Shown: in pieces, positions 34,138 through 47,006 of the stretch
Layout of the letters: every line of letters begins with the position of its first letter
Position numbering within the stretch: the stretch's first letter is position 1
DNA from: Amaranthus tricolor
Taxonomy: Eukaryota; Streptophyta; Magnoliopsida; Caryophyllales; Amaranthaceae
Direction of reading: 5' to 3'
Assembly (NCBI RefSeq): GCF_026212465.1
Contig: NC_080047.1
Location: 40,428,922-40,492,921 of the forward strand
DNA length: 64,000 bases
Notes under the pieces: generated by a model
Databases searched by the model: none
Told to the model about the DNA's origin: nothing
What the model saw: the letters and a program-made list of their open reading frames with translations, nothing else
Made by a program: the position numbers and the translations under genes

Positions 34138-34375
34138 CTCTCTCCGTCCTGTATAGATTGCATCAAAGAGAAAACTAGTGTTTTTTAAGAAAAAAATGGA
34201 TATAGTAATAAATGAAGAGAGAAAATGAATTGTCTGGATGAAATTAAAAGAGATTTAAAATGTATGGATGAGATTAGAAAAAAGTGGTGGATCATTGTCT
34301 AAAAATAAAAATAATGCAAATTAACTGGAACAAACCAAAATGGGAAATGCTGCAAATTTGATGGGATGGAGGGAG
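34138..34375. mobile_element. Stowaway-like MITE
   Basis: TA-CTCTCTCCGTCC at the left (TA 34136-34137) and the inverse CTCCCTCCATCCCATC at the right (TA 34376-34377). A+T-rich, non-coding interior. The TA duplication and CTCCCTCC ends fit Stowaway (Tc1/mariner). Confidence 0.65.
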
Positions 34376-34377
34376 TA

Positions 34378-36273
34378 TATGGGTAGAATCAACCCAATGA
34401 ATAGGTAGAACAAGTCTCGTGTAGAGAGAGAACAAAAACTTATTCTAATGATATACAAAAAGCTTAAAACGGATAAATTTAGGGGCTTACCATCAGGTTG
34501 ATAATAGCCCAAAGCCAACTTTGAAGGTTAGGGTTTTTTTAGAAAGAGAAGAGAGAAAAGAAAAAGAGGCGGTTATATTCAAAATTTTTTACTTTTTAAA
34601 CTAACTTTAATACAGTTGAATTGAATTAAATTAAAAGCCTTTAAAAAAAACTAAATTATATAATACGGTAATAAACTGAAATTAAGTTGTAAAAAGTACA
34701 ATTGTAACACTAAAATGAAGATATTAATATTAAAAAATGTTGAAAATAATTATTTTTTTATTTCTTTAAATTTACTAAACTATTCAAATTAAAACGAAAA
34801 TTGTTTTAAATTTTGACAATTCACAATAAAATTAAAGAACCGAAAGGAGCAACAGTCAATCTTGCTTGTGATTATCGTCACGTATAAACCGTTTTGGTAA
34901 AATATAAGTGGTAGAAAATAATTGTCATTTAATGTGTTGGCCAACCATTTATTATTGGTTTCCTTTTCCTCTAATTAATTTCTCAAATCTACTCCTCCTT
35001 GCATCATATTAATATGTACCTCATTATTGGTTGTGCCCTTCTTCGACTTTCTTTCACTTGTGACGTTATATATATTAATTAATGCACCATGCACATACAT
35101 ACAAGTGCACCTTGGACAACTCTTATTACTCCAATTATAATTCATAGCGGAATACTGGGATAATGACTCCGACTCTATACTTAATTGTAGGTTCAACTGA
35201 CTCCTATCCCCGTAGATAAAGGCACTAATATTAAAAAATAAATAAAATATTGATGAGGTGTTGGGATTCAAATGCAAGACTAGCTAATAATGCAAATATA
35301 TTGTACGCTCAATGAACTAACTATACTATCAAATTTTTCGAACATAAGCATATTTGATAATTATATTCTCTACTAAATGTCGAACATATATATTCAAGCA
35401 CATTCATTTAATGAATTGGAAATTAGAAAGAAACCACCCAGTTGAATAATTGATTTATTTTTATATCGATTGTATTCTCACTGAGTTTGACTCTTAAATC
35501 CACCAATAATCATTGTTATATATACACACCATCAAATAATTTTTAACCAAAACAAAAAAATATTTTTTAAAAAAAATTATGAATGATTTAGGAAAACATC
35601 TAACCAAGTATTATAATAATGGTACTAGTATTTTAAAAATATTTTTCTTTTTTTTTCCATGTGAAAGAATTATGTACTCTATTTCAACACTTATAGGTTT
35701 GTGTTATATATTTTTCAAAAAATAATATCAACGTGATAATATTATGTACTCTTATTTGTAAACTCTAGAGTGTAGAGTAATATGTTTATTTTAGTTTTTA
35801 GGCTCAATTTTTACACCATTAGCATTTGAATCTTAAATTCTTTGAAAAACCCTGATACGATTGTTAAAATGAGTAAAGTACAAGTAATAAAAGTTCCAAC
35901 ATTATCAAAAGGGAGAGTCAAAAAGAATGGAATATTATTTTCCAAATTAAGAACACCTTTAATTTCAATAATTTTTTATATCATTAGTCCATTTTAAAGA
36001 TTTGAAGCATCTAAAACTTCTCTACAAAACCACAAACTAGCAAATCCAACCACACAACAAACACAATATCTACTACCATGACTGTCCAAAATTAAAAGAA
36101 TCCAACTAAAAATAATTTAAAATTAATAATAAGGAAAATCTCGATTTTGTACAATAATAAAAAGACTAAAAAAAACATAAAATATACTCCCTCTGTCCCA
36201 TCTCCAATGTCCCATTAAAATTGTTACGTCTAAAAGGGCCGAGACTAAGAAAGTATAAATTAAAGTATCTTGA
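34378..36273. other. intergenic and 3' flank of the HD-Zip gene
   Basis: No gene seen. A half-MITE-like TACTCCCTCTGTCCCA occurs at 36184-36200, within the likely 3' untranslated region of the HD-Zip gene. Confidence 0.5.
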
Positions 36274-39200
36274 TCACGAGGCAGGCTGAGGTTGAGGCTG
36301 AGGCTTGCCAAGAGACAAAGTGATATCTCCATTGGTGGTCTCGGGAGAAGGTCGTTTAGGCGTGGCGGGTTTGACGGAGGCAGAAGGAGTGGCGGGAGAA
36401 GAGGACGAGGCGGCGACAGTAACGGCGGACGTGGAAGTGGGGGCCACACGTTCACAAGAAGGACACATAGTAAGAGTAGTAGCAGGAAGTTGCATGAAGA
36501 AAGGTTGGGAAGTTTTCAAGGCTCTTAATTCCTGAAGCTCCTTTTGTAATCTCCTGTTCTCATCAGTCAAAGTCTCACAGCACCTCTTTAAATACTCACA
36601 ATCTACCTCAGTCTGCTTCAATTTGGTCCTGTGTCATAATCAAATTCCCACATTCCAACTGCTTTTAACATTTACTCATATGTAATGTAATGTAATGTAA
36701 TTTCATATCATATCATATCCCAATGAATATAACACAAAGATTTGATTCCAACAGCTGCACTTTATCATACAGCCATCATAAATACTTTCATTACATACTT
36801 TCTCCCTTTTTTAGCTGCACCTACAATTTTTTTTACCAGTTATTCTTTATTATTCTTTATTACTCGCATTTGTAATGTTTATTTTCTACAAGTACATGTT
36901 GAAAGAATAGGAAAAAAAAAGAGAAAGTTAAATCTATATGAAAATAAGAGGTACTTCCTCCGTTCTATAATACCTGCTACATTTTCTATTTTTGGCAATT
37001 TTTCATATTACTTGCTACATTTCCGTTTTTAGATATAAAACAATCATTTAAAATTCTACATACTCCTATTTTTATTCTACTATATACTCTATACTCTATA
37101 ATAAAATACTATACTATACTCTATAAAGTAACCTAACAACTTATTTTTCCTTTTTTTTTCAATTAACAATAATAAAATACTATACTCTATAAAGTAAACA
37201 ATCAGCTACAGTGTTGGTCAATCACTTTTCTTAATTCTCGTGCCCATGTAAATATAGCGACTAAAACGAAACGGAGGAAGTATGTGAGTACTAAAACAAG
37301 AGCATGACTCCTGATGAGCAATTATAGAAATGTAATAGATCCAAAAAAATGTACCAAATCGAAAAATAATACTACTAACTAATACTATGTGCAAAAATAA
37401 GATCTATTGAAAACCTTTTGAAGTTATATCCGATGATGTTTAATTCACTTGCTTTTTACTGATTTAACTGATTTTTACTAATTGAAACTTATCTTTATAA
37501 ATCATAATTGATGTTTATTGATTGCAATTGATTTTTACTAATTGAAACTGATTTTTACTAATTAGAACGGATTTTTAGTTATACATTATAACTAAGTTAT
37601 ACTAATCAAAATTATTTTTACTATTTATAACTAATTATAATTAATTGTAACTAATTTTTTCTGATTAAAAGTTAATTTTCAGTGAATACTTATTTCTTTT
37701 AAAGTGAACAAAATAAAACCTTAATCAATACGAAGCTATAATAATATTTTCTTAAAAATCGACAGCTTTTCATTATTTGGCAGTAAAAATTCTCATACCC
37801 TATTTTTTTTACATGTACGGCTGGGCGGAGCTAGAGAGTTTTAGGATCGGCCTAAAATCTTTTTAAACTTTGAATTTCCGTTTATTATGATTATAATTAT
37901 TAAATAGTTTTATTAATTTTAATCCCTCTAATAATTAAAGTCAATTTTTTTAATATATTGCAAATGTAATTCCTTTTCTTTATTTTTACGTTTTGACCAA
38001 CTTAAAAAGTTTTTATGAAATCACCACTGTATATATAAACTTTATATTTGCAGATAAAAAAGACATAAGCTACAGCTGAAAAGGGTTGAATATTAAAGAA
38101 GCAGAAAGAAGTGAGCAGAATTTTTATTTATTTGGGACAGTGAATAATTTATAATGTGATGGTCCAAACCAAATATGTAGGCCCTTTATTTTATGTTCAT
38201 TTTTAGCAACCAATGCATCAATTATTTAAAAATAGAACTATCATTAGGGCTTTTTTTCTTTCTTTTTATTCAAACAATTAATAATGAGCTTATTTTCCCC
38301 ACCTATTTATTCCCATGAAATAAATACCCTAACACAAATATACAAAAATAAAAAATAAACTATTTTTGTAAAATAGACCATAAGGAAACATAAATTCTTT
38401 TTATTAAAAATAAAACTATTTGTATTCGATTCTTAACAACACTAGAAAACGAGTAGGACACTTAAACACTCAAATTTGAATAAATTTTCCCGTGATTAGC
38501 ACTTTTTAACATTTAGGAACGCATGTGTGTCGGATATGAGATCTTAAGTTTAAGTAGTATGTCCTATTAAAGATCATATAGTTTTTTTTTACAATAGGCA
38601 AATTTAGAATACTAGGATAAAATAAGTGGTCGAACATTAAACTCCACATGAATACAATATGTTTAACCAACTCAAAGGTCATTATTCTTATGTTATGTAT
38701 CATATATTACAAATTAAATAAACTATTAGTAGAACTATTAATCAAATCACTCAGGTCATACCCTATACAAAACCGATCATAGATTTTCCTTGCCTTAACT
38801 AAGGGAAGTATATTCTAATTGAGCTTTAGGTCAAGAATAATTTCGACTTTCTCCGTCATACTCATTTTGAATCATTTTCTTATTTGAAAATAGACCTATC
38901 AGTTTCTTTTAATCTTATTCTTACATTTTTAGTCGCGTTTTATTTGATCTACAATTTAAACACAATCACTTATTTTATTTATTATCAAATATCCACGTTT
39001 TCTTAAAACACGCCATTATTCAATTATGGTAAGTCAAAGGGTAGGAGTAGTAAACCCTAACTCAATAAACAAAGATGAAAATCACAATAATACAAGTAAG
39101 AGACAATAGCTAGTCCAGTCCCTAGTAAACAGATTAAAGCAGTTAAATACAAAAACAGAGAAGCAGGTAAAGATAATAATGGAATGACACCATACACTTC

Positions 39201-42200
39201 CTATCACTAAATTGTTAATTGCTTTAAATAACAATATCACATGTCAAGTGTTATTGTTATATATGTGTATATGAAGCCTCACAACAAAATTACAATTTAC
39301 AATATCACATCACAAATGTTATCAATCTTACATAAAACCATACATGTGAACAGTATAGACAATTACCAAAAGAAGATATATTTGTCTTTAAAAACAATTT
39401 TTTTTGGCATATTTTGATGCTGTATAATACAATGAGCAAATAGTTTTTGCTTTTTACTATCTCATATTGCAAACAATAAGATTTGACATAAAGTTTTAAA
39501 AAATTTATTTTGTATGAGACCATCTCATTATGAGATAAGTCAATACAATCAATTTATTATAAGATTATAAGTATTCAACTTAAGAGAATAACTGATCATT
39601 TTAAAACTATAAAAATTAATCACTTTAAGATTAAAATTTGTCACTTTAAGATTGGTTATTAAACATTTTATTTTAAGATTGTAAGTAATCAATTTAAGGG
39701 GATAAATACTATAAAAATTAATCACTTTAAGATTAAAATTTGTCATTTGAAAATTAGTTATTAAACATTCGGAAATGAGTGGTTTTGGAATGTGCGGAAT
39801 GCTCAACCGTACATGACCCCGAAAACTAAATACCCTCATATATGAGAAATCATATCCAAATAACATAGTGGTAAAGAAGGATATATGGTTGAAGAACATA
39901 TAAATGGTCATAAATTAAGTCATGGGGGAGAAAAATAGCGGTCCGTATCCAAACAGGAATGATAATAAAGAATAGAGAAAAATCCAATAGAGACAAGTCC
40001 CTTTATAAGAAGGTGAAGCACAAGAATGGATTGATATATCTATCCAATATCTATTATCCAACACTAAAAGAAAATGACAGTAAAGGCTGGAAAAAGATAA
40101 TGGATATGGGGAACCCAAGGTTGTATAGCAATGAAGATTCATTGAGTACATGTGTCTGATCATTGGGGAGAAAAGGGAAGGAACAAATAATGCAAAGTGG
40201 TGTATAAAAAGATGTACTACTAGACCTGTCTTCCTGTTGCTACTAAAGTTGCTCTACTCCCAAAAGGTGTTTGTAAACACATCATTCATTCATTAGTACT
40301 CTACTAGTATTCTACACTCTCACCGGCTTTGTTTTGTATCAATTGTCATTTTAATTTATTCTATTTATTTTATATTTTTTTTAATTTTAGACAATAATCC
40401 TTCGTGTTCTTTTAATCTCATCTATACAATTTAACTTTCTTATATTTTTTTCCACACAATTCAATCTCTCTCTTTTATCCCTTATTAATTGTAGAAACGT
40501 CAAAATGGTGAATTAAACGGAAATTAATAAAAATTTAACGAAAAATACTACTGCAGTTAGATAAGGCATAAACTGAATGCTATCATGTGAAAAAATCTTA
40601 CAAAAATGCTACTAATGATATTTTATAAAAGTTCAATACTACCATATGAAATTTCCCTTAGTTTAAATATAATTCTATTAACTTTTCTCTTATTTCATAA
40701 TAACCTAGTCTTTAATTTAAATGTCAAAAAGTAAATGGAGCAAAATTATTAGTATGGAGGGGTATTTGTATTGTAGCCCAAACTATAGGCTTAGAGGTAT
40801 TCACGCTCATAACCTACTCATACCACTACACATTACTGCCAAGGAGTATTCCTTTGTTTTTATTACCATCTTTGTATTTCAACCACATGAGACAACTATT
40901 AGTACTAACCATGAAAACTCCATCTATCCCTCAATTTCCATCCAAGGTAAAGAAAATAATAAAAAAAAAAAAAAGTAAATGGTATTTCAGCTGGTTGCAA
41001 ATATGATATATTAAAAAAATTAAAAATAATTTTTGTTAGTCTTTTATGTTGGCTTTTGATTTGTTATACTATTTTTTTCTATAACTAAAACCTTTTTTAA
41101 CACAACAACTTTCAAAACAACTAACTATTTAGTTAGCTTAAAAGCCCACCCATCAAAAACAACCATCACTTTTAGACCCTAAGCAAGTTTTATTTTTCTA
41201 AAAAAAATCAAAATAAAATATCGAAAAAAAATTGAAAAAAAATTTATGATTTTTTCTATTACTTAGAATTTTTTATGTAAATTTTCAAAATGTTTCTCTA
41301 ATTTTAAATTACTTTTCAATTTACATTTTTTATGAATTACCAACTATAGCGGGTTATCGGGTTACCTAAGTTTACTTTAGGCAAATACCCTTTAAAGTTG
41401 AGATTATTCATGGTCAATCAATATGTGAGATTATTGTGAAAAAATTATAAAAAAGTTAGATTATTCTATGTAATTTTTTTTTTAATAGTTACAAACTTTT
41501 CAAATCTCAAAGTCTAATGTTTAAGTAGGGTGAGATTTAAAATAATAGATATACATTTATAACATACAAAAATTTCAAATAAAAATAAATAAATAAATAA
41601 ATAAATAAAATAAAGTATAGTATGTACCTGGCTCGTCTATTCTGAAACCAAACTTCTACTTGACGAGGGCGAAGATTTAGCTGCTTCGCCAATGCAAGCT
41701 TTTGCTTCTGCACCCATTTTTCCACTTATATATTCGTTAATTTTTCTATAATAATATTAACTTTTAATTAACTTTGTATAAAATTAATCAATTTTGAAGC
41801 TGTTTCCATAGAATAATACTAATTTTTGTTTGTTAATAATTTACTTTTTTTGTCATATAACCTATAATTTAGTTTTTAACATGTTAAGAATACTCTAAAA
41901 AACAATGTTAATTTGGTGTTATTTATTATTAATTAAAAGTTAATGTTATTATATTGAAATTAACAAAAGATAAAATTATTAATAATAATTTTTTCAATTA
42001 TATTTCTTATTTTCAATGGTATATGGGAGGTTTTGAGTATGTTCAACATGTTCAACCGTACAGGGCCTCAAAAAAAATTAGGAAACTTAAAATTAAATTT
42101 CGTAGTACATGTTAAGTGTTTAAAAATACAATATTATTAGAAAAATATTATAATTTTTAAAATTGTATTAAGCCTTTAAAGAATCTATAAAATTTTTACT

Positions 42201-45200
42201 CCGCCCTCTGTCAATAAAATTAATAAATATTATTCCAAAGGGGCAAATTAAAAACCCAATGCAAGACCAGGTCTCTTTAAGCTTGGAACACTTGTCAAAT
42301 ATTGTAAACTCAGAAGAATGCACTGTGACCTCATTTGAGACATGTGTTTTCCATAAATATCATAATAAATGACAATAAATTAAGATGAAAAATCAATGGT
42401 TTAGACTTTAGATGCACAAGCAATAGTCATCGACTTGAGGTTTTTTTTTTCCTATAAAATTAATTACAAGTATTTATTTTATGTCTATTGGATTAGACGT
42501 AATTGAAAAGTGATTAGCTTTAACACTTACAAATATGAAAAATAATTACATAAAAATATGAGACAAATTCAACTAAAGCCAAATTAATTAATGGTTGAAA
42601 CTTCATAATATATAATACATTTTAACACGTCCACTTATAGAAAATCTTTTGACATAAAAGTGTGGATCCAGCACCACCTTAGCTCTCTCATATCTAACAT
42701 TAAAATTAAAAGGTGGATAATAAAAACTCATGACCCCTTGTGATATCATGTATAGAAATTAATCCGTCGGTTGCCTGAGAGATATATCTTCCAGTCCCAA
42801 CCTATTAAATTTTAATGTCAACTTATTCCATCTTTAATATCGACTTACATTATTTTTAATGTCTACTTACAATATATTTAATGCCCAAAAAAGTACTTAA
42901 AATGTCTACTTACAATATTCTTAATGTCTACCAAGAAACTTAGTCTTCTAGCCCACTTACCATATCCTTAATGCCTACTTACAATATCTTTAACGCCTAT
43001 TTACAATATACTTAATACCCACCGAGTAATTCATTATAATATTCTAAATGACTACTCACAATATTCTTAAATCTTAATGTCTACCAAAAAAACATACTCT
43101 ATATTTCCTTTTGTGACAGCCCAATTAGAAATGTTCTCTCAAAAAGACCACCTCTCACAAGAATTTGTAAAAATCAATTTAATGGGACAGAGCGAATAAA
43201 AAGCATATAGAATTTAAATATAAATATATATACTCTTTTTGTCCTAAAATTTTTTTAGCTTATCTCGTTGAATTTGCTTTTTTTTTTTAATAGGACTCAT
43301 ATTATTTTTAAAATTTTTGCTCTCAAAATTAATTTATCTTTTTATCTTATTCATATACATTTTATATTTTTATCATTTTAACTTATTTTTTTATTTTTAT
43401 TATATTTAGAGCTATTTCTTTAATGAGGGAGTAATATCAAGAAAACTAGGTAGTCCTACGACATACTAGGAAAGGCGTGTACTATAAAGCATAATCTAAA
43501 AAATTCAACTTATGATTATTCACAATTATTATTCATTTCAATTAGCATTTGGACCACCCTTTTCATACCTCCTTTAATTTCTTTGCCTTCTTGAATAATT
43601 AGTAGTATATATTATTTAACTTTTTTTTGGCTTTGTTTGGTATAAATAGGCTAACCCCTTAATAAATGAATTTTGGGTGATTATTGACTTTTTAATTAGT
43701 TAAAAAAAAATAAAAAATAAAAAATTATAATTATTTTACAAATAGCTTTCAACATACCTTTTATTTGGTTTTAGGTTAGAATGAAGAAGTTACTTAATGT
43801 AATCACTAATTTGGTACACTTAATTACTGATGAAAATCTAAAATACTTAATGTAATCGCTATTAAATATTAAATTAGTCAATTGAACTAACTATCAACAA
43901 TAATTGTTAAATAACCCCCTCATTCTAATACTACTTCATTCCCATTAAATTTACTCCTTTTAAATAAATATAAACTTGTTCCATTTAATTTAACTTATTT
44001 CTATTATTAGCCATGACTTACATTATTTTTTTTAATTATCATTCCAGACATTTCTATACAAAATCTCATTATCTACTTTTGTCTCATTTTTCTTGATTTC
44101 TTCGTGAAGTATTTACATAGCAAATTTAAAAGGAGAGAGAAAATAATAATAAATATATACGATCTCTCGATAAAATTAATTAATACTATTAAAATTCAAA
44201 TTAAAACAGATCAAATAAAAAATATTTAACTATTCTAACTTATAAATTAAAAATAAAATCTAAATAAACGTCAAAATGATTAATGATACTCTAAAGAATA
44301 TAAATGGTATATTTGGTTGACTTAACATAGTGTAAATGTTGAAGAAAACCGACCCTAGTTAACTACTACATACAAGTGGGTGCAAATGTAACTAGGTTTA
44401 AACCAATAACGGACCCTGAAGGATGGTGTACGTACAACGTAATTTATGGGATGTAATTTTTAATTTAATTTATCATAGAATCTAGTCAGAATCTTAAAGC
44501 GCTGCTCTCCAACTCAAATATAATTCAATTTTTTATTTATAAAGCGAAATAAAAAAAATATAGTGAAGTGATATTTTATTTGAACCATCTAATTGCATAA
44601 TTTCATAAATATTAACTTAAATAATTTTTTGATGTATCTAATTTAATATACAAATTATCAAAATAATACATTAATTCGCGTAAAAAGTCAAATATAATAA
44701 GTATTATGCAACATAAAAAGGAAGTCTTTAAAATTTTCAAATATTTGTGTCTTTTGCGAATGCCAAAACAAATTTTTTCAAGTTTATTTTACGAATAAAG
44801 TACGTGGCCTTGTTAGATTTGTGTTAATATAAGAGTATGAATTTAAACGTGTTAAAATAAATTAGAATAATTTTTAAATTACAGTTTTAAAGTTTAAGAC
44901 TTTTGCAAATTAACGTACCAATGTTTATTTTATGCGAACAGTCATCAAAATTTCAGACCAAATTAAATAATTCTTACCATTTTAGTATTATCAATTTTGG
45001 GTGAAATGGTAAAATATATGATTTGGTATGAATGTTATAGATTTTAATTCTTTCGTAGTTATAATTAAAAAAAAAACCATTAAAATTGTAATTGTAATTT
45101 GTAAAAATACTAGCTTTAAAGCTTGGATTTGTAAATTATTCAATAAATTAATTTAAAATAAAAAATAGGAGAAAAAACCAGACTTACAGGATTCAAAGTA

Positions 45201-45374
45201 TGGTGCTCTTTAAAGCTTTCTTCAAGAAAAGCTGATTGTTGTTTAGAAAGTCTTAACTTTTTCCTTGTTGATCCATTTTCCTCATCATCACTTCCTCTTG
45301 ATGTTGTTGTTATTCCCATCATTTCTTCCCCATTTTCCCTCCTTATCATTATTCCTTTTCCTCCTCCTCCACTC

Positions 45375-45422
<48 letters not shown>

Positions 45423-46544
45423 GTGTACAGTGAAAACTCCATAAACGACGACGTTCCACTGTTCGGCGACGACTGCTCCTCCGTTTCCTCCGTCATGGGT
45501 CCCACTATTGCACGCCGGTTCACTTCTGTTGCTTTTGACCCTGGACCGTCTGATGAACCCGGTTCTGAACTCACTGACCCCACTTCACAATATTAGCGTT
45601 TGAAAAGTCAATTTATTTTTAAAACGACAAACTTTACTAAATTGTATAGTATTACAAGTCAACTCTCTTTAACTATTGGGTTAAAATTCCTTTTCCCCAT
45701 TAATATTTACAATTTTTTTGTGGTTTTCATTTACCAAATTTACCTAATTACTTACTTTCATTTCATTGCCAGTAATAAGTATTATGAAATGTAAAAAGTA
45801 TCTCGTTTAATTTAAGCACATTAAAACTTCAATATTTTTAAGCGTGAATAATTAAAAATTATAAAAAATTTACAGTAATATTTATTGCGTTAAGACAAAT
45901 ATAACAAAAAAAATTTTTTGCCTATATTTCAATTAATAGATTAAGAATAAAATACTTCTATAAATTAAGAGTGAATAGTATGGTGACAAAAAATCAATTA
46001 GACAAAGTCACCTAAAAAGAGGGTGTATAACATATTTACATTTGTGGGTTTTTTTTATTAATTTAAATGTAATTAAATTAAAATTAACTAATAAACCAAA
46101 AAATGGTAAAAATATTTAAGAAAATTATTTCTAATAAACCCAAAATAAATATCAATAAAATTAAGCTTAAATTGAACTTAAATGTATTTTTACTTGAAAA
46201 ATAAGATTTAAAAAAAAAGGAGAAAAGGGTGGAAAATTACAGTTATCAGGAAGCCAAGGAAAGCGGAGAGGATGAGGAGGTTGAGTAGAGCGAGGAACAG
46301 GGGAGAAAGGTAAGAGATCAAGTTGAAGAGGTGATGGTGATGGATCTGACGATGAAGAAGAAGCCACGTTATCTCTTAATTCATGATGATCATGATCATC
46401 ATCTTTAATATTATATTCACCATCTCCTCTTTTATTCTCAGCCGTTGATCTTGCTCCTACTGATGATGATCCCATGCAGAAGCCCACACTTTTATTACTC
46501 TCAACGACTACTCCTTTGTTTCCCAGGCTCAAAGCTAACTCCAT
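36274..46544 (-). CDS. HAT14: class II HD-Zip transcription factor, HAT14-like, four exons
   Basis: Exons 46544-46241, 45582-45188, 41707-41628 and 36628-36274 join in frame (304+395+80+355 nt) to 377 residues. The exon 2 acceptor may lie 9 bases further in. The start MELALSLG matches HAT14 and contains LALSL, an EAR-type repression motif; a second LSL motif (DITLSLGK) lies near the C terminus. The homeodomain spans about 208-265 ([18 protein letters not shown], then [20 protein letters not shown] across exons 2-4). The leucine zipper follows with leucines at 273, 280, 287 and 294. The class II signature CPSCE is at 315-319. Such proteins bind CAATNATTG-type sites in the nucleus, usually repress, and take part in shade and auxin responses. 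Exon 2 carries 15 asparagines from a (AAT)15 run. Introns of 4999, 3480 and 658 bp hold MITEs and minisatellites. The gene looks intact. Confidence 0.95.
36954..37280. mobile_element. Stowaway-like MITE in HD-Zip intron 3
   Basis: The left end TACTTCCTCCGTTCTATAAT and the inverse right end TACTTCCTCCGTTTCGTTTT include TA at 36952-36953 and 37281-37282. Interior A+T-rich, non-coding. Confidence 0.75.
39511..39780. repeat. GAGACGGTCTC-family MITE, diverged copy
   Basis: It begins GTATGAGACCATCTCATTAT and continues with repeated ATCACTTTAAGATTAAAATT and TAAGATTATAAGTATTCAA strings as in 30160-30405. The far end is not clear. Confidence 0.55.
40497..40665 (+). repeat. dispersed repeat, copy B
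   Basis: Second copy of the repeat at 30481-30715, same orientation, shorter, within HD-Zip intron 3. Confidence 0.65.
42818..43095. repeat. minisatellite in HD-Zip intron 2, unit about 24 bp
   Basis: Around ten diverged copies of TACTTACAATATTCTTAATG + TCTA, with some irregular spacers. It lies inside intron 2 of the HD-Zip gene (41708-45187). The rest of that intron is A+T-rich without genes. Confidence 0.75.
45377..45421 (-). repeat. (AAT)15 microsatellite coding for 15 asparagines
   Basis: An uninterrupted ATT run on the plus strand within exon 2 of the HD-Zip gene. It is in frame and lies N-terminal to the homeodomain. Confidence 0.97.
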
Positions 46545-46700
46545 CTCTTTATCTTTTTTAAGGTTTTAGAGAGAGAAAGAAGAGAGAGAAGGGAAAAAGA
46601 AAGAAAGAAAGAAGACGACCTTTGAATGTTTTGTCTACACCACCAAATCCCCTAAAAGGGTTCTGTTACATATATAGGGTGTATATTTTTTTATACCTTT
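46545..46700 (-). promoter_or_regulatory. leader and core promoter of the HD-Zip gene
   Basis: Read on the minus strand, CTATATATG at about 46677-46668 is a good TATA box some 125 bases before the ATG. The leader between them is rich in GAAAG/CTTTC and GAGA. Transcription start not mapped. Confidence 0.55.
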
Positions 46701-46731
46701 TATATTACTTGCAACATTTGACAAAATGATA

Positions 46732-47004
46732 CTCCCTCCTATTCAGCTTATATGTCTCATTTTCTTTTATAGTCAAGTCATCTTAATTATCCCATTTTTA
46801 TTTTTGATATGGGTTTTTGACTTTTATGCCCTTAGTAGCTTTATCCTATTTTCAATTATACCCTCCATTACCCATACTAATTTTCCTTCCTTACATTAAA
46901 AAATCCATAATACTACTCTCTTTCCTACCCTTAGGGTCCCACTTTTACCTCTCCTTAAAATCCATGAAAAGTCAAATGGGACTCTTAAGGTGAATAGGAG
47001 GGAG
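46732..47004. mobile_element. Stowaway-like MITE just upstream of the HD-Zip TATA box
   Basis: CTCCCTCCTATTCAGCTTAT at the left and the inverse CTCCCTCCTATTCACCTTAA at the right, with TA at 46730-46731 and 47005-47006. Length about 273 bp. It ends about 55 bases upstream of the presumed TATA box. Confidence 0.85.
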
Positions 47005-47006
47005 TA

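Larger units (their letters stand above)
37283..41627. other. remainder of HD-Zip intron 3, repeat-rich
   Basis: No coding evidence. Around 37440-37690 the string ACTGATTTTTACTAATTGAA recurs in diverged form (short minisatellite). A GAGAC-family piece is at 39511-39780 and a dispersed repeat at 40497-40665. Confidence 0.6.

Noticed and set aside
36292..36535. Arg/Gly-rich plus-strand frames
   Set aside because: Antisense to the C-terminal exon of the HD-Zip gene.
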